From positions 29,737,475 through 29,801,474 of the forward strand of contig OX463842.1 of NCBI GenBank assembly GCA_949825065.1: DNA of 64,000 nt. The letters run 5' to 3'. This DNA comes from Odontocerum albicorne. Lineage: Eukaryota > Arthropoda > Insecta > Trichoptera > Odontoceridae. The first letter of the stretch is position 1; each line of letters opens with the position of its first letter. Both the position numbers and the translations under genes were made by a program. The notes under the pieces were generated by a model, which made no database searches, was not told the origin of the DNA, and worked only from the letters and a program-made list of their open reading frames with translations. Below are positions 12,481 to 24,565 of the stretch, piece after piece.

Positions 12481-13739
12481 TTTCTGACGACGAAAAACAC
12501 GTTATTCTTCATTATCAATAACTCAAGGTCGTCCAGGAGGGGGTGAATCTTCAAGCGATTCATCACAAGAATATTTTTTTAAAACCACTTATGTAAGGGA
12601 ACGTTCTAAGATCACTCCATATACCATACATATTATGCTATAATTCATAAAGCCAACATGATCGCATTACATTAGGTTTACATGACATTTTAAAAGTGTT
12701 TAAAATCCCAAGAAAAAACACATACCATAAAAAATACGGATTGACTGATGCATATCTGATGCTAAATTACATCGTTAAAAACTCGTGCTCTGCAACTCGC
12801 AAGATACAAATTGCACTTTCCAGATTTCACGCCGAACAGCAGCGTGAAGAAACCCTCCAGCACCACATCCTCGCTTGAACCGTCAAGTTCTATAAAAAAC
12901 CAACAAAATCACCGCAATCCCCTAATCACTATCCTGGGGGCTTACGAGAGTAAATCCGAACTACTTTTCTGTTGTAAGCACAGACTTCCGAAGCATAATC
13001 TGTTGCTTGACTAGTCCACACACAGTATTAGCTGGGAAGACCAAGGTCTGAGTGAATGTAATGGAGTAACATACAAGTAGCCTGAACGAATGGATTTGTT
13101 CTTGCTAAATAATAAGTTGTAAGAATTGTTATCTAGTTATAAGTAGTATATAGGTGTTAAATAATTCTAAGAAATCATATATTAAGATTATAAAAATAAA
13201 AATAAAATGACAGGAAGGAAATTAAAATTAAATTAGTTCACAATAATAATATTATATATAAATAAGATTAGTTAAGATATAAATTTGTTTGTAGGTATAG
13301 CCTTTGGCAAATATTTGTACCATATATGATATTATATTACTTTGTTAAATAAAAAAAAAGATACAAGTTGCTGTAGCGAACTCGGCCGAATATCGCTGAA
13401 TAATTTTGTTTACCTACCATTGAACCCACAAGAAATTATCAAAAACACACAAAATAATAAAATGCTACCAACATAGTTAAAAACTAATATGATAGATATA
13501 TTTTTGCTGATAGTTTTCAAATCTCATAAGGGCTGTTCAGATTTTTTTTGCATTGCTTGTGTGTTTATCATATATGTGAATTTCGAGGGTGTAAGTCAAC
13601 TGTCTCAGAACAGGTAATCAGGTTAGTGAGATAGCTGGTAAAATATGTTTATCTTAGACGTAGTATTATGAGTAAAATTATTAAAATAGAATTATGTTAT
13701 CATTTGAAAAAAAATACACACGTATATATTTTTTTTAAT
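12481..13739. other. AT-rich non-coding stretch
   Basis: Nothing recognised. 12,790-13,020 is richer in GC and may be an unidentified old repeat. Confidence 0.35.
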
Positions 13740-13905
13740 GAATAGATATGACCGAAGTCATAGGTATCCTTATACCCTCGAACACTAGGCGAAAGAAGGG
13801 CCGTGTCGTTCGAGGGGAGTAGCACAGCACGGGGTTTGAACCGACGCCCTTCCACATGGAAGTCCAGTGCGTTACCGTGCGGCCATGCACCTCAATATTC
13901 AGAAA
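13740..13905 (-). repeat. tRNA-derived SINE, minus orientation
   Basis: On the minus strand a tRNA-like head starts GGTGCATGGCCGCACGG (A-box-like) and has a near-perfect B box GGTTCAAACCC about 40 bases later. A non-tRNA body of about 90 bases ends near 13,740. The sequence does not close into a full cloverleaf, so a real tRNA gene is unlikely. It is not obviously the same family as the SINE at 22-222. Confidence 0.55.
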
Positions 13906-14365
13906 GTTTTCAGGTAAAAAAGGCTTAGAAGTTATAATTATTGTTGTGTTGACAACAAAGCCTTAAAAGAGATATTAATTTTACAAAATGTATATAGATT
14001 TCTTTTGTTATACTCATAATTCACCTTTTAATCTTTCACACATGTCTTGACCTTATATTTTGGGGTATTTACTTTTCAAACATTATTCGAAATTGTGAAA
14101 ACACTGAGAGTGAGATGTTGAATGTCTTGATTGAACAACAAAGATGAATAATGGATTTAGATTGAAAAAAAACTAGAGTAAGTTATGAATGTTAACTGTA
14201 AGGAAATTCAAAATTCGTTTGAAATATTTAATAGCTAAGGGCATAAATTTGCTTTCGGATGAATTGAAGTCATACTGAACCAAAATGCTCAATCGAATTA
14301 AAGGCAAATCGCAATAGCAACGAAAATTAGTTATGGAATATCTATAAAATACTCATATATCGTTG

Positions 14366-14588
14366 GGTAAGGTTAGGTTAGATTCAGTTCAGTTCGATCC
14401 CACCACCACCCACGCTGTTATGGGGGACAAAATAAGTCCCCGTCTAGCGCGATCTATACTAGAAGATCGAAATTGTCTTTACTGTTTTTATGGGCGCGAC
14501 GTCATGTAGTGACGAAGAAGAAACTGCCCAAAGAGACTCCCTCTCCGATGGCGACACACCTGAAAATTCTGGTAAGGTTTGGTTAGAT
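14366..14588. repeat. 187-bp insert between near-identical 18-bp direct repeats
   Basis: GGTAAGGTTAGGTTAGAT (14,366-14,383) and GGTAAGGTTTGGTTAGAT (14,571-14,588) match at 17 of 18 bases and flank a block with higher GC than its surroundings. That is the layout of a short retroposon with a long target duplication. No A or B box, TIR or coding part was recognised. The flanking repeat also contains GGTTAGGTTAG, which resembles the insect telomere unit TTAGG. Confidence 0.45.
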
Positions 14589-14604
14589 AATTTATTACTG
14601 TAAA

Positions 14605-15008
14605 TGATTCATATATACACATACATACTATCACGCCATCTCCCTGTCGGGGTAGGCAGAGACGAAAAAGCGCCAGATTTTCCTATCTCGACATACATCC
14701 TTTACTTCTTCCACATTCATACACTTCTCAAACAGATCCTACGACTTCTCTGACTTTTACATTTTCTTCTTTCAAAATATCACACACTTGATCCAATCAT
14801 ACATTTGATCAAATTATACACTTGATCCAATCGTACACTTGATCCAATCATACACTTCATCCAATCATACTTTACTTGATCTTCCTCTACTACGCCTTCT
14901 ACTCATATTTGCACTTCTTATTAGTTTTCATTAATTTCTTTCATAAGTCCAAACCATCTTAGCACGCTGTTCTTCATATACATCAGCCTTAAGTTTACAT
15001 TCCTTCCT
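14605..15008 (-). pseudogene. RTE-like LINE 3' end, minus orientation
   Basis: The minus strand carries the family's 3' end: a CTGCCTACCCCGACAGGGA block followed by a G(C/T)GTGATA tail that runs into a TATG-like repeat. Upstream are decayed coding blocks for the C-terminal tail of ORF2 (MKKS...RWFG, VNGR..RGRP). An internal 17-bp tandem array interrupts it at 14,785-14,869. Heavily truncated at the 5' side, as is usual for LINEs. Confidence 0.65.
14785..14869. repeat. 17-bp x 5 tandem array inside the LINE fragment
   Basis: Five head-to-tail copies of CACTTGATCCAATCATA start at 14,785, 14,802, 14,819, 14,836 and 14,853. The unit corresponds to the WLDQV stretch of the LINE protein on the opposite strand, so the array grew out of LINE coding sequence. 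Confidence 0.8.
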
Positions 15009-15009
15009 C

Positions 15010-15320
15010 ATAACATATCTACATACACACCATCAAATCATTTCTCTGTTGGGGTAGACAGAGAGGACAGAACACCAAACTTTCCTGTCACGACACATTT
15101 CCTTGGTCTATTTCATATTCATACATTTAAAACAGTTCCTCCTGTTTTTCGTAACCCTTTTGTTTCCATTTTTTAAATTATACTCACTTGGTTCAAAAAT
15201 ACTTTTAACTGTTGACTTCTATCACAACTCTCACTCCATCTTGCCAGTCTTTCGTCACCTGTCTGTTCAATATGTCTATACTACTTCATCGTATTATTTT
15301 TACCCTACTTTACACACCAG
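15010..15320 (-). pseudogene. Second, adjacent RTE-like LINE 3' end
   Basis: The same 3' terminal signature (CTCTGTCTACCCCAACAGAG and a TGATTTGATGGTGTGTATG tail) appears again directly next to the previous copy in the same orientation. Upstream is a decayed version of the same coding tail. The two copies are diverged, so either two insertions or an old tandem duplication. Confidence 0.55.
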
Positions 15321-15704
15321 TTTTTAGTATATATTAATCCTTAAAAATACTTATCTCATTCCGTCTTAGTGTACGAATTCACTCAACTCTATTAATTAAT
15401 CTTCCATGGCATTATTTTGGCAGTGAATTCACTAAAATTAAACTCATTACAAAGAAGAATTACATTTAACATTTTTTTCCAACATTATATAATTTAACTA
15501 ATTTAATATTCTTTATCTACGTTTGAATTTGATTATTCTTCTTTACATATAAAATATTACATGGCATGAAAATGATTAAATACTATAAAGCTTCTGAACT
15601 AGTAATTTTCCTAAACAAAGATAAATATTGTAGATCCTTAAACACAAAACTAATTTACAATAAATTTGGTGAATCCATTGTTTCAGAGTGAAAATAATTT
15701 TGAT

Positions 15705-17348
15705 CAGTGCTTGTTAACCTTTTTGAGCCGTGACCCAAATGAGTGTATTAATTTTGGTTTCGTAACTAAATTAAAGATACTCGGTTAATTTGGCGTGACT
15801 ACGGAAGGATGTTTCAAGATTTATCAGATATGTATTCTACCATCCTTATTTACGTTTAAGAGAGAATCGATAAAATATTACATATATTGTTTTTTTTATA
15901 AAATAAATAAAACAATTTTTTTTTTATTTTGTATTTCCCACTGATTTATTTGAGTTCATTGCCGGTTTCAAAGATCTCCGACTTCCTCGCCAGGTGAAGA
16001 TGAACTTAATTGTCTTAAATATATTATTTATAGTTAAGGCATTAACATTGTGGAGTTTTAAATTCATTTTTATTTGTTTTATCCAATACTGTTTATTCCA
16101 CATAAAGTGGAATAAATAGTGTTTGATAAAAGAAATTACAATGTCTTAAATATATTTTTTTAATTGTAAGTTACAGGAGAGGGGGATGGGAGTAGTGGCC
16201 GATAAGCGGAGGGGAGCACGTAGGCGTCAAAAGGATGGTTTTTGAACAGGAAACATATTTAGTCGAGGACTATTATTGAAATTAAATTTTAAATAAAAAA
16301 TAAGTCTTATATTTGTTTTATTAAAAAAATGGTCAACATGACACCACAAAGTGAAATAAATGTATTTTCTAAGATTCAAGAAATAAATATAACATAACTT
16401 AGAATATCCTTTTCAATTTTCCTTTCATTCCCTTTCTTATCACTAAATGAATTCATTTTCTTTAATTCTACTATTATTGATAAAGATGTCATTTATTCAT
16501 TTTATTTTACTTAAATTTAAACGATTTTTTTTGTAATTTTTTGTAAAACCTGTCATGGATTAAAATAATTTAATGTTTCCAGGATGAGCTGGTATGTTGG
16601 AAGAAATTTCTGAATAGTATCTGTATAGTATAAGCTCGCCAGGTGTACCATGTTTAACAATGTAAAAAAAATATTGGAAATCATATAAATAAAAATTAAT
16701 AAAATAATACATAGGAGTATATATAACAAACAAATAAATGTTATATTTTAGTGTTACAAACTATGTTTCTTTTGTTAACAATATTTTATCATATTGATGT
16801 GAACAGTGAATGAATGGTGAAAGCTAATCAAATATTGGTGTTAATAAAAAAGGCTGTATGTACCTTAGGTAATCTTCAAGCTGCTGCCTGTTTCACTATT
16901 TGATTTTTGTTATACATTTTTTTTAAAAACCCTGACTTGCACATATAATTTAATATCAATGTTTCATTAACAAACGTTGACTTTTAAATTTCCAATATAA
17001 TCAAAATGCACTAAAAAATTGGTGATTTGGTTAAAATTACATGGTCACTTAGTATTTCGATGAGTTGCTCTTATTGGTTATTCATATTAACAAAATCTGC
17101 ATGCAAGTAGTTATCTTTAAAATTAAATGGAATCCGTACCCAATTATATTTGATATTTCCTTCAGGGATATACCTAATAAATTCTACAAATTAATGTATT
17201 AGTTTTTCTAAATGTCGTTTGTTATTTCGCAAACTTGTGACATCTTACTATGCAAAGATATTAAAATATTGTTAGTGTTTAAAATATTTTGCAATTCAAA
17301 TTGACGACCACGTCAATTTCGGGTCGCGACTCATATGTTAAGAAACTA
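15705..17348. mobile_element. hAT-like non-autonomous DNA transposon (probable)
   Basis: The left end starts CAGTGCTTGTTAACC, then TTTTTGAGCCGTGACCC. The right end, read on the other strand, starts CATAGTTTCTTAACATATG, then AGTCGCGACCCG. Both resemble the CAGTGGTTCTCAACCTTTTT...TCGCGACCC terminal repeats of hAT elements. The 1.6-kb interior is AT-rich with no transposase. A matching 8-bp target duplication was not found, so the ends could belong to two separate relics. The interior holds a long hairpin at 16,077-16,131. Confidence 0.45.
16077..16131. repeat. Inverted repeat, 25-bp arms, 5-bp loop
   Basis: The arms at 16,077-16,101 and 16,107-16,131 match at 22 of 25 positions around the loop ATAAA. 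As RNA it would be a long hairpin. Confidence 0.85.
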
Positions 17349-19089
17349 TGCTTTAAAGGACTACAAAAATATAATCTTTCCGAAATTTTTGAGAAAAATC
17401 TTACCTTGGATTTTTTTCTTAAGATATTTTGTGTTTTATTAGAAGCACAAGATTATATTTGTTCATTTGGTTTATATTGAGAATTTTATAAACTTAAACT
17501 GCAAATTGCTTTTTCTTTTCATTAAATTAAAATGCTAATTTTATGAACCATTTATGAAGCCGAATTATTAGTTTCCATGTTTCAAAAGGAAATTCTTCAT
17601 TTTTAATAGAAATGAAATTCTTTGTTTTCTTTTATTAAAATAATAATTGAATTTAAGTAGAATTACTTGAAAAACCTCATACTCGTAGCTTTTAATGGAG
17701 TAATAATTTGGCGTTGCCTAGTTGAAAGGTCTCCATCTGGTGGTTTTGGTTTCGATTATTGATGTTACTAAAAACAAAAAGATTCTGGATTAAATAGTTC
17801 GTCATGTTTACATTACTGTTCCCGCGCTCCGTAAAAGTTTAGTAGATAAATTCCATCTCATACAAAGCGATGCCTTGTTTCCTCGATTAGCTTAAAACAG
17901 ATAAAATATGAATTTGTTTCTTCTTTTACATGTTCAATTGTGATTATAATTAAGGAAGTAATCTCCCTCTGCTTTCTTTTCTGAGATTGAGTGGTAATTT
18001 AAAGATATTATCTCAAATCCAATTTCACAATCTAGCCTTAAGTAATACTTATAAAAATGCATTTAAAGTGATCAATTCATAGTTCAAAAGAAAAGAAAAA
18101 TCGTTTCTGTGTATTTGAATATAAATTTATGCATGTGAATCCATATTTATTAAGATACGCTTAAGATAAAACTTCCATGGTACAATCTTTGATAGAAACC
18201 GGCAAACTATGTGAGATCAGAAAAATGGGTGCTTTGAGCTCAACAAAAAACGCCAATAAGATACTGAATGGAAAATTTGAAAATCGTGTTGAGGTATATT
18301 TAATATTTGATTATCAAGATTGTGTCACATCACACTTTTGTTGTACAAAATAACTAGACGAATTTCGTGTTAAACACAATACAACGATGCAAATTTTGTG
18401 TTAAAGAGTAAATTCTTCTTATCAACTGAAACAAATTAAAAGCTCCAAGAGCAGTAACAGAATGAGATCCATTGATTGAGGAACATCAATAATCATTCAC
18501 TATACCAGAATAGAATATGAGCGTCTTACAATTAGACAATGAAAGTTGTCTATTGTTTTGCTTTTATTCATTTTTTAGTTAAATATAATTGATATTTGGT
18601 TAATCAAAACTTTTTTGGGCAATCGGTAATCTTTTGTTAATCCATTATAATTACCACAAATAAACGGCCATCAAACAAAAGCTTTATATTATCTCTTAAG
18701 TACTGAGCATTACGTCAAAATAACTACTAAATATTCAAATACTGAATTTGAGCACAGTGATTTAAATCCCAGTAAAGGATAGAGAAGTTAGCAATGGTGA
18801 AATTCATTCAGAAATTTGTTAAGACCATTTTGGTTGGTTATAGAACTATTCTAACAGAAGTGCAACTTGAAATAGAGACCAGGCAAGAAATGTACTTGTA
18901 TATCTACAAAATTGCAGAGTGAAGTGTTTTAACTAGAGATATGTCGAGTTGTTTACTATGATTGAACCTTAAATAAAATCTGACATATTTTAGTTTGAAG
19001 CCAAAAAATATTATATTTTTTTAGGAAAGCACAATGATTTGTGATTTAAAATATCGCATTTCTTTTAAAATGTCTTATAGAGCAACAAT
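17349..19089. other. AT-rich non-coding stretch
   Basis: No gene or repeat was recognised apart from one TACTCGTA at 17,680-17,687. Confidence 0.4.
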
Positions 19090-19460
19090 ATATGACAGAA
19101 TAAATAATGAAGCGATAAAGGATTAATGTGAACTTAAGGCTGTCGTGTTAAGTGGGATGAAGAAGAAGTTTAAGAATATAGAACGAATTAATGAAGAAAG
19201 ACAAATAAACAAATATACACTGTAAATGTGATAAGAAGGTAGAAGAAGACCATGAAAACTAGGATTAGATTAAGTGAATGATATTTTGAAAGAAGAAAAT
19301 GTAAATCTCAGAGAAAGCGTAGATTTGGCATGATGGGGGCTTTTATATATACCGGAAACGAAAGATGTATGTTGAGATAGGAAAGTCTGATTTTTTATCC
19401 TCTCTGTCTACTCTGATAGGGTAATGAACGGCGTGATGTTTTGTATTTATTTAAATGTAT
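19090..19460 (+). pseudogene. RTE-like LINE 3' end
   Basis: Decayed C-terminal tail of ORF2 (TGTGAACTTAAGGCTGTCGT, then a MKK block and an RRRPRK-like block) followed by the family's 3' signature at about 19,398-19,440 (CTCTGTCTACTCTGATAGGG, then GGCGTGATG). Same family as the fragments at 14,605 and 46,483. Truncated at its 5' side. Confidence 0.65.
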
Positions 19461-20202
19461 GAAAGTCTTTATACATGGAAAATAATGACGATTTTTTTTA
19501 CCAGCTTGGAATCTTAATACTTCTTAAGTTCAGGTAAGTTTTGTTCCACAATAATGAATAAGAGGATTCATACTATTAACGATTAAAAATTGTCGATTAA
19601 AATGATGGATACTTACAATTATTGGAGGTAAAAGAAAATCTAAAACCAAAATTAATATAACAAATAGTAAGCTATGTTACGACTGTTGGTATTTTGATTA
19701 GTTATATGTTTATAAACCGTCACTACGTTGAGTCTTGGAGAAGTTGTTTCCTTTTATTGAGAAAAAGTAATTTATTACTTTTCAATAAAATATTTATCGG
19801 GCATATGCGATTTTTTTTGCAAGAGTGATATTACTAAAAATACTAGAGCTTTAATCATATATACTTTATTTGGATTACTTATCAGATATCTGACATTTGA
19901 AGACATATATTATTACTGATTTCGGCTCTTCACGTCAATTTTGAACATTTTATTTAGTCAATGAAGATAATGAAGAATTTAAAAAATCCTCGTGTTGAAA
20001 TTGAAAAGCAACAAAATAATTAGAAACTCGTCGAGTCCAATAAGGTATTTGAGAGAAAAACATTGCACAGACTTTGGTGTTATATACATTCTTCAAAAAT
20101 ATATCAAAATTTCCCATCATACGGAATATAGTTTTGTTCGCCATAACGTCAAACTTAAATCGAGTGTTTGTATTTTTCTTAAAAAAAATTCCAAAATACA
20201 GG

Positions 20203-20452
<250 letters not shown>

Positions 20453-21229
20453 TTGGGCATTAAAAAAGTACTAGAAAATGTGAAACGAAAAATGTTGAAA
20501 ACTATTTATGGAAAAAAATAATTCTCCTTTGATCCGGCATATTTTCATGTGCGAGTATAGCCTTCAGGAATCTGTCTCTCTAACCGATTGCGGGCTTGGC
20601 ATACTCGAGATACCTGAGCAGTTCACCAACACCCCTTTCCTTTCCTCATTTTCCCGTTGGTGATCCCATTTGTTTACTTAATTCTCAATAACTGGTTACC
20701 GACTCCCCAAATACACACCGTGCCTTGTTCTCATCATAGTATCTTACACAGTTCCCACGTCTTACAACCGTCGGCTTGTAAAACTAAGAAACTCAGTATA
20801 TCGAAATTTCATAACAAAACAGCCGCGACAATGCACTTCTCTATCTAGCAGCATCGGTTATACTTTTCGTGGTAATCCAGAAACTAATTTAAGGTTCAGA
20901 CCAGCTTACAGGATTTCGGAAGGGAAATAGAAGAGTACACAATGTGTGAAAAATATTAAATTGGTTAATAACGTGGAATGTTGAAACTCTTACAGAAGTG
21001 ATGAGAAAATAAAGGAAATATTTAGCACGTTTACAAGAAATAAATTGTAAAACACAAACTTGGATTAATGTTAATATCTGGAGTGTGAAAAACAAAGAGT
21101 GCAAACTGTATTTCCAAGGGTATTACAATAAAACTACCATGACAATAAAACTACCATGACAATGGTTTAAACATTTCAGGGTCAATGATAGACTAATGAT
21201 GATTAAGATAGTGATATGTAGCACTGTTT
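20453..21229. other. Non-coding stretch with a GC-richer block
   Basis: 20,530-20,860 is clearly richer in GC than its flanks and may be an unrecognised repeat. A 20-bp unit (CAATAAAACTACCATGA) is duplicated at 21,126-21,162. Nothing else seen. Confidence 0.4.
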
Positions 21230-21440
21230 AGCATTGTTTATACTCATGTTCCACAAGCTGGATGTTATCAAGAAGCAAACACTAAATTCTGGTTAGACAT
21301 GGGAGAACTTCTCCAAAGCCTACCAGATAATGAAATGCTACCAATTGAGGTAAATTTGATTTGACAGGCGAGAAAAACAAATTCTGTTTACAAACTAATG
21401 CCGGTTTTGGTTTTAGCTGGATAAACCATTTCGGGGAGGA
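21230..21440 (+). pseudogene. LINE endonuclease-domain fragment
   Basis: The frame reads HVPQAGCYQEANTKFWLDM, then LLQSLPDNEMLPI, matching the (Y)APQ.GC...K..FW..(L/M)...I(P).(N/H)E...I.(G)DLNGHVG stretch of the AP-type endonuclease at the N-terminus of RTE-like ORF2. After a frameshift, GFGFS.IN continues it. The aspartate of the DLNGH motif is lost (replaced in VNLI). Reverse transcriptase does not follow in this frame. Confidence 0.65.
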
Positions 21441-22534
21441 ACTTCGGGGCACAGTAGTTGCTATATTCCTGTTAACTTGGTTAATAATTACATGCTTTAA
21501 ATATACATATAAGGTCCTTTCTGTGGAATCATTAACAATTGTATATTTATTTATTTATTAAAAAAAACATTCGGATTGAAAACAAAAGTTCATAATTGGT
21601 ATAGCTGAAGGCAAAATATGAATTCCCAAAATATATACAGGACAGAAAGATAAAGTACAAAAGTCAAGAAACATATTGTTCAAACGAGGTTAAAACGCAT
21701 TAGTTTTACCGAAAAAAAAACATAATTTCCTTGCTTATAAATAAGCAGAGAGGGAGACAATAAATTGGTGTTTGAAGCACAAAGCGAGACAAGATAAATA
21801 TTATATGATGAATTTTAAAGACTAGTCCCGCAAAGAAGAGAAGAGGCTTAATCTATAAAAGCTTCAAATTTAGCCTCAATTATAAATGAAAAGCTAATGT
21901 GCCAATATGCAAATATGGAAGCAATATTAATCCATATAAGTTGAGAAAGAATTTCCAAGTCGTATAAATCCATTCGAACAGTCTGTACATCTGATCTCTC
22001 CATATAAAATAAAATATGCTGTCCCATTCCATTGGCCCAGATATACCACTAGAGCTGCGGAAGATGTTGAATATAAGTGGTTAGCAATTTTCTACAATAC
22101 GACTATCAATGGAACACCAATAGCAGCCAAGTTTCGAACATGCAACCTGCTTCATTTTTATAATGCAAAGGAGAGATTAAAAATACGAAAATTAAATATG
22201 TGTTTAGCTTATTTTGGACACTTTTAAATCTTTGAGCAAGTCATAGACCTATTAAATCAAAATAGCAACCTGAACAGTAAAAATGGGAAGTCAACGACGG
22301 ACGGTTATTATTGAAATTATCATTTGATTATACTAATCGAGAGATATTAAGAAGCAATATAAAACTTTTATACATTCGTCATCGACCTAGAGATGGCCTC
22401 CGATCACGTTTCACAGACATTAATCTGAGTTCTACCAAAATCACATGTCCTATAAAAACGTAAAAAGCATGTGTCGTATTATAACTTAAGAACATGGTTT
22501 AAGTATATCAGGAATCATAAAAAATGCAGAACTA
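21441..22534. other. AT-rich stretch between two LINE fragments
   Basis: It may be decayed LINE interior between the endonuclease piece on its left and the opposite-strand LINE on its right, but I cannot align any motif. No host gene was seen. Confidence 0.35.
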
Positions 22535-23015
22535 TTACGCTGTCTTCCTGTCGGGGCAAGCAGACTGAACAGAGCGTAAGGCTTTCCTTTCTCGACACAC
22601 GCCTTTCATCTCTTCCACATCCATGCAACTTCAAAGACTTCTCAGACTTTCTACGATTCCTTCTTTAAAAATATAATTCACTTTATTCAACCATAATTTC
22701 CTTGGTGTACCTCCACCACGTCGTTCACTCATATTTGCACTATATTGGTTTTGTTAGTCTCCCTAGATTCATTCGTTCTACATGTCCAAACCATTTTTGA
22801 ATGCTCTTCTTCATCTTACTCAATACACCAGCCTTAAGTTCACTTTAATCTGTAATTAGTTTATTCCGTATTGTCACAACTTGTCGCCCTGTGTCTTCTT
22901 CTGACTGCACGCATTTCTACAGCGCTTATTCGGCTCATTTCAGTCGTTTTCCTCGTTAACGTTTCACTCCCACATATCAAAGTTGGTACTAAAATATAAA
23001 TGTACAGAAGGAGTT
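22535..23015 (-). pseudogene. RTE-like LINE 3' end, minus orientation, longer copy
   Basis: On the minus strand from 23,015: a TLICGSETLT-like block, an AEMSRI.AVEMRA-like block, a VLSKMKKSI..WFGHVERMN block, then a RGGGTPRK block and the 3' signature CTTGCCCCGACAGGAAGACA. These are the successive C-terminal pieces of the family ORF2. Several indels and stops. Confidence 0.7.
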
Positions 23016-23084
23016 TGTACGATTATATTACTAGACTCTAGTAAATAAGAAAGAGAATGTTATATTACAATTTTAAAAGAGAAT

Positions 23085-23150
23085 GTAAAACGCTTGATTC
23101 TATCCGGGGGTTAAGGGTTCGATTCCTGATCGTACTCGAAGAAATATTCA
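23085..23150 (+). repeat. tRNA-like SINE head, fragment
   Basis: AAGGGTTCGATTCCTGATCG contains a full Pol III B box (GGTTCGATTCC). The A-box side is decayed (GCTTGATTCTATCCGG). No cloverleaf, so probably a SINE remnant. Confidence 0.4.
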
Positions 23151-23884
23151 AAAAAGGAGTAAAAATATCGTCTGGTAACAATACTCAAACTTGACTTATA
23201 CGAGAGTAGAATTACCAACACGTGCGATGACGAACTGCGAATTATGTGTGTACTTAAGTGGTTTCAAAGCTGTAACAATGTTGTCTGGCGGTCACGATTT
23301 TCGATATGACCAGATCATCAGATTAGAGATGCTGTACAGTATCATATCATTAAAAAACATATTATCGTTAAATAGTTAATCACTGTCACTATTTTCCAAT
23401 ACGGTGCTTGAAGTTCCAGTTCGATTTACGAGGTCTTGAAGTATGTTGGAGAAAAAATAAATAAGGAAAGTCTATAATAAAGAAACAAATAATGTTTTTT
23501 TCTTTTTTTTTCCTCTTAATCCACAATTGATTTTATTTTGAATATGCCAAATATATTTTTTATTGCTCAATGTAAATGGCAACATTTCAATTAAAATACT
23601 GTAATGATTATTGAAACTGATTATTCAATTTATAAAATTTCCTATTCATTTATGCATGAGTTCACAGAATCCAAAATTTATTCCGCCTTTACTCATAAAA
23701 TTTAATAAATCTATTTATTTTAAGCGTATCAGATTTTAAATGGTATCAAAATTACAATATGAAATAATATGTTAAAATTAACATTGATAAAATATTCATT
23801 TTGAAAATTCTAATTCTTTTTTGCATACAGTAATTTGGTGGGTTTATTTCTGATTTCGATTTTTTTCATCAACTAGAAATACGT

Positions 23885-23965
23885 TGAACAAACGTTAAGT
23901 GAAAACCAGAATGGAACCCTTTAAATAAATAAGGATACCGTTACCGACAGGATACATTAGAAACT
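23885..23965 (-). repeat. SINE body fragment, minus orientation
   Basis: Read on the minus strand it contains GGTTCCATTCTGGTTTTCAC, the body block shared with the SINE at 22-222. No head or tail was found. Confidence 0.35.
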
Positions 23966-24059
23966 GAACGTGTATCATACCGTTGAAGCGGTACAACCCC
24001 AAGTCGAGCGGGTAAAGGAAGAGTAGATGATGATAACTTATTTGTTTGATGCACATATA

Positions 24060-24240
24060 ACACGACCTCCGTGTCTTAGTTGTTAAGATATCTAGCTTCC
24101 AACTTAGGGGTTGCTTTCAACGTAGTTTAACGGTTAGCATTCATGCTAAGCAAGCGATCTTCTTAACTTCGATTATTGGCGGATTCACTTACAGACTGGT
24201 TTGTTCTTACACCATTTTATATCTGAATTAAAGTTTTTCC
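24060..24240 (+). repeat. tRNA-derived SINE, decayed copy
   Basis: It begins ACGACCTCCGTGTCTTAGTTG, then TTAAGATATCTAGCTTCCAA, close to the head of the SINE at 22-222. A second tRNA-like patch (GTTTAACGGTTAGCATTCATG) follows within the same copy. The 3' part has CAGACTGGTTTGTTCTTACAC. Confidence 0.5.
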
Positions 24241-24497
24241 GTAGTTTATATGCTAGATTACCCGATGTCACTTATTTAAAACACATTGTTGTCTATCAAT
24301 GTGCCTTATTATCAGTTGGCGATGGAAGCGCTGTTTAGGTGATACCAAATAATTTAAAAAATAAAAAATACAGTAAAGAATAAATTATGAATCGATTTCC
24401 TAGAGCAAATAATGCAAAATATTTTGCACAAACGTTAAACATAGATATTTTTAAAAAGTATTGCACAGACTAGAAGAAATTCATTGGCTACTTCTAG

Positions 24498-24565
24498 CTG
24501 TATCATGAATGAAAAATCTGAATATTCGACTGTGAGAGAGAAACCATACGAGAGAAGAAGTTAAT
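24498..24565 (+). repeat. Interspersed repeat, copy 1 of 3
   Basis: TGAATGAAAAATCTGAATAT, then CGACTGTGAGAGAGAAACCA and GAGAGAAGAAG. The same order of words occurs at 29,396-29,462 and 57,893-57,960. It looks like the shared end of a short interspersed element. Full length unknown. Confidence 0.5.

Noticed and set aside
13740..13905. tRNA gene
   Set aside because: It has an A-box-like and a B-box motif but does not fold into a complete cloverleaf and carries a SINE body.
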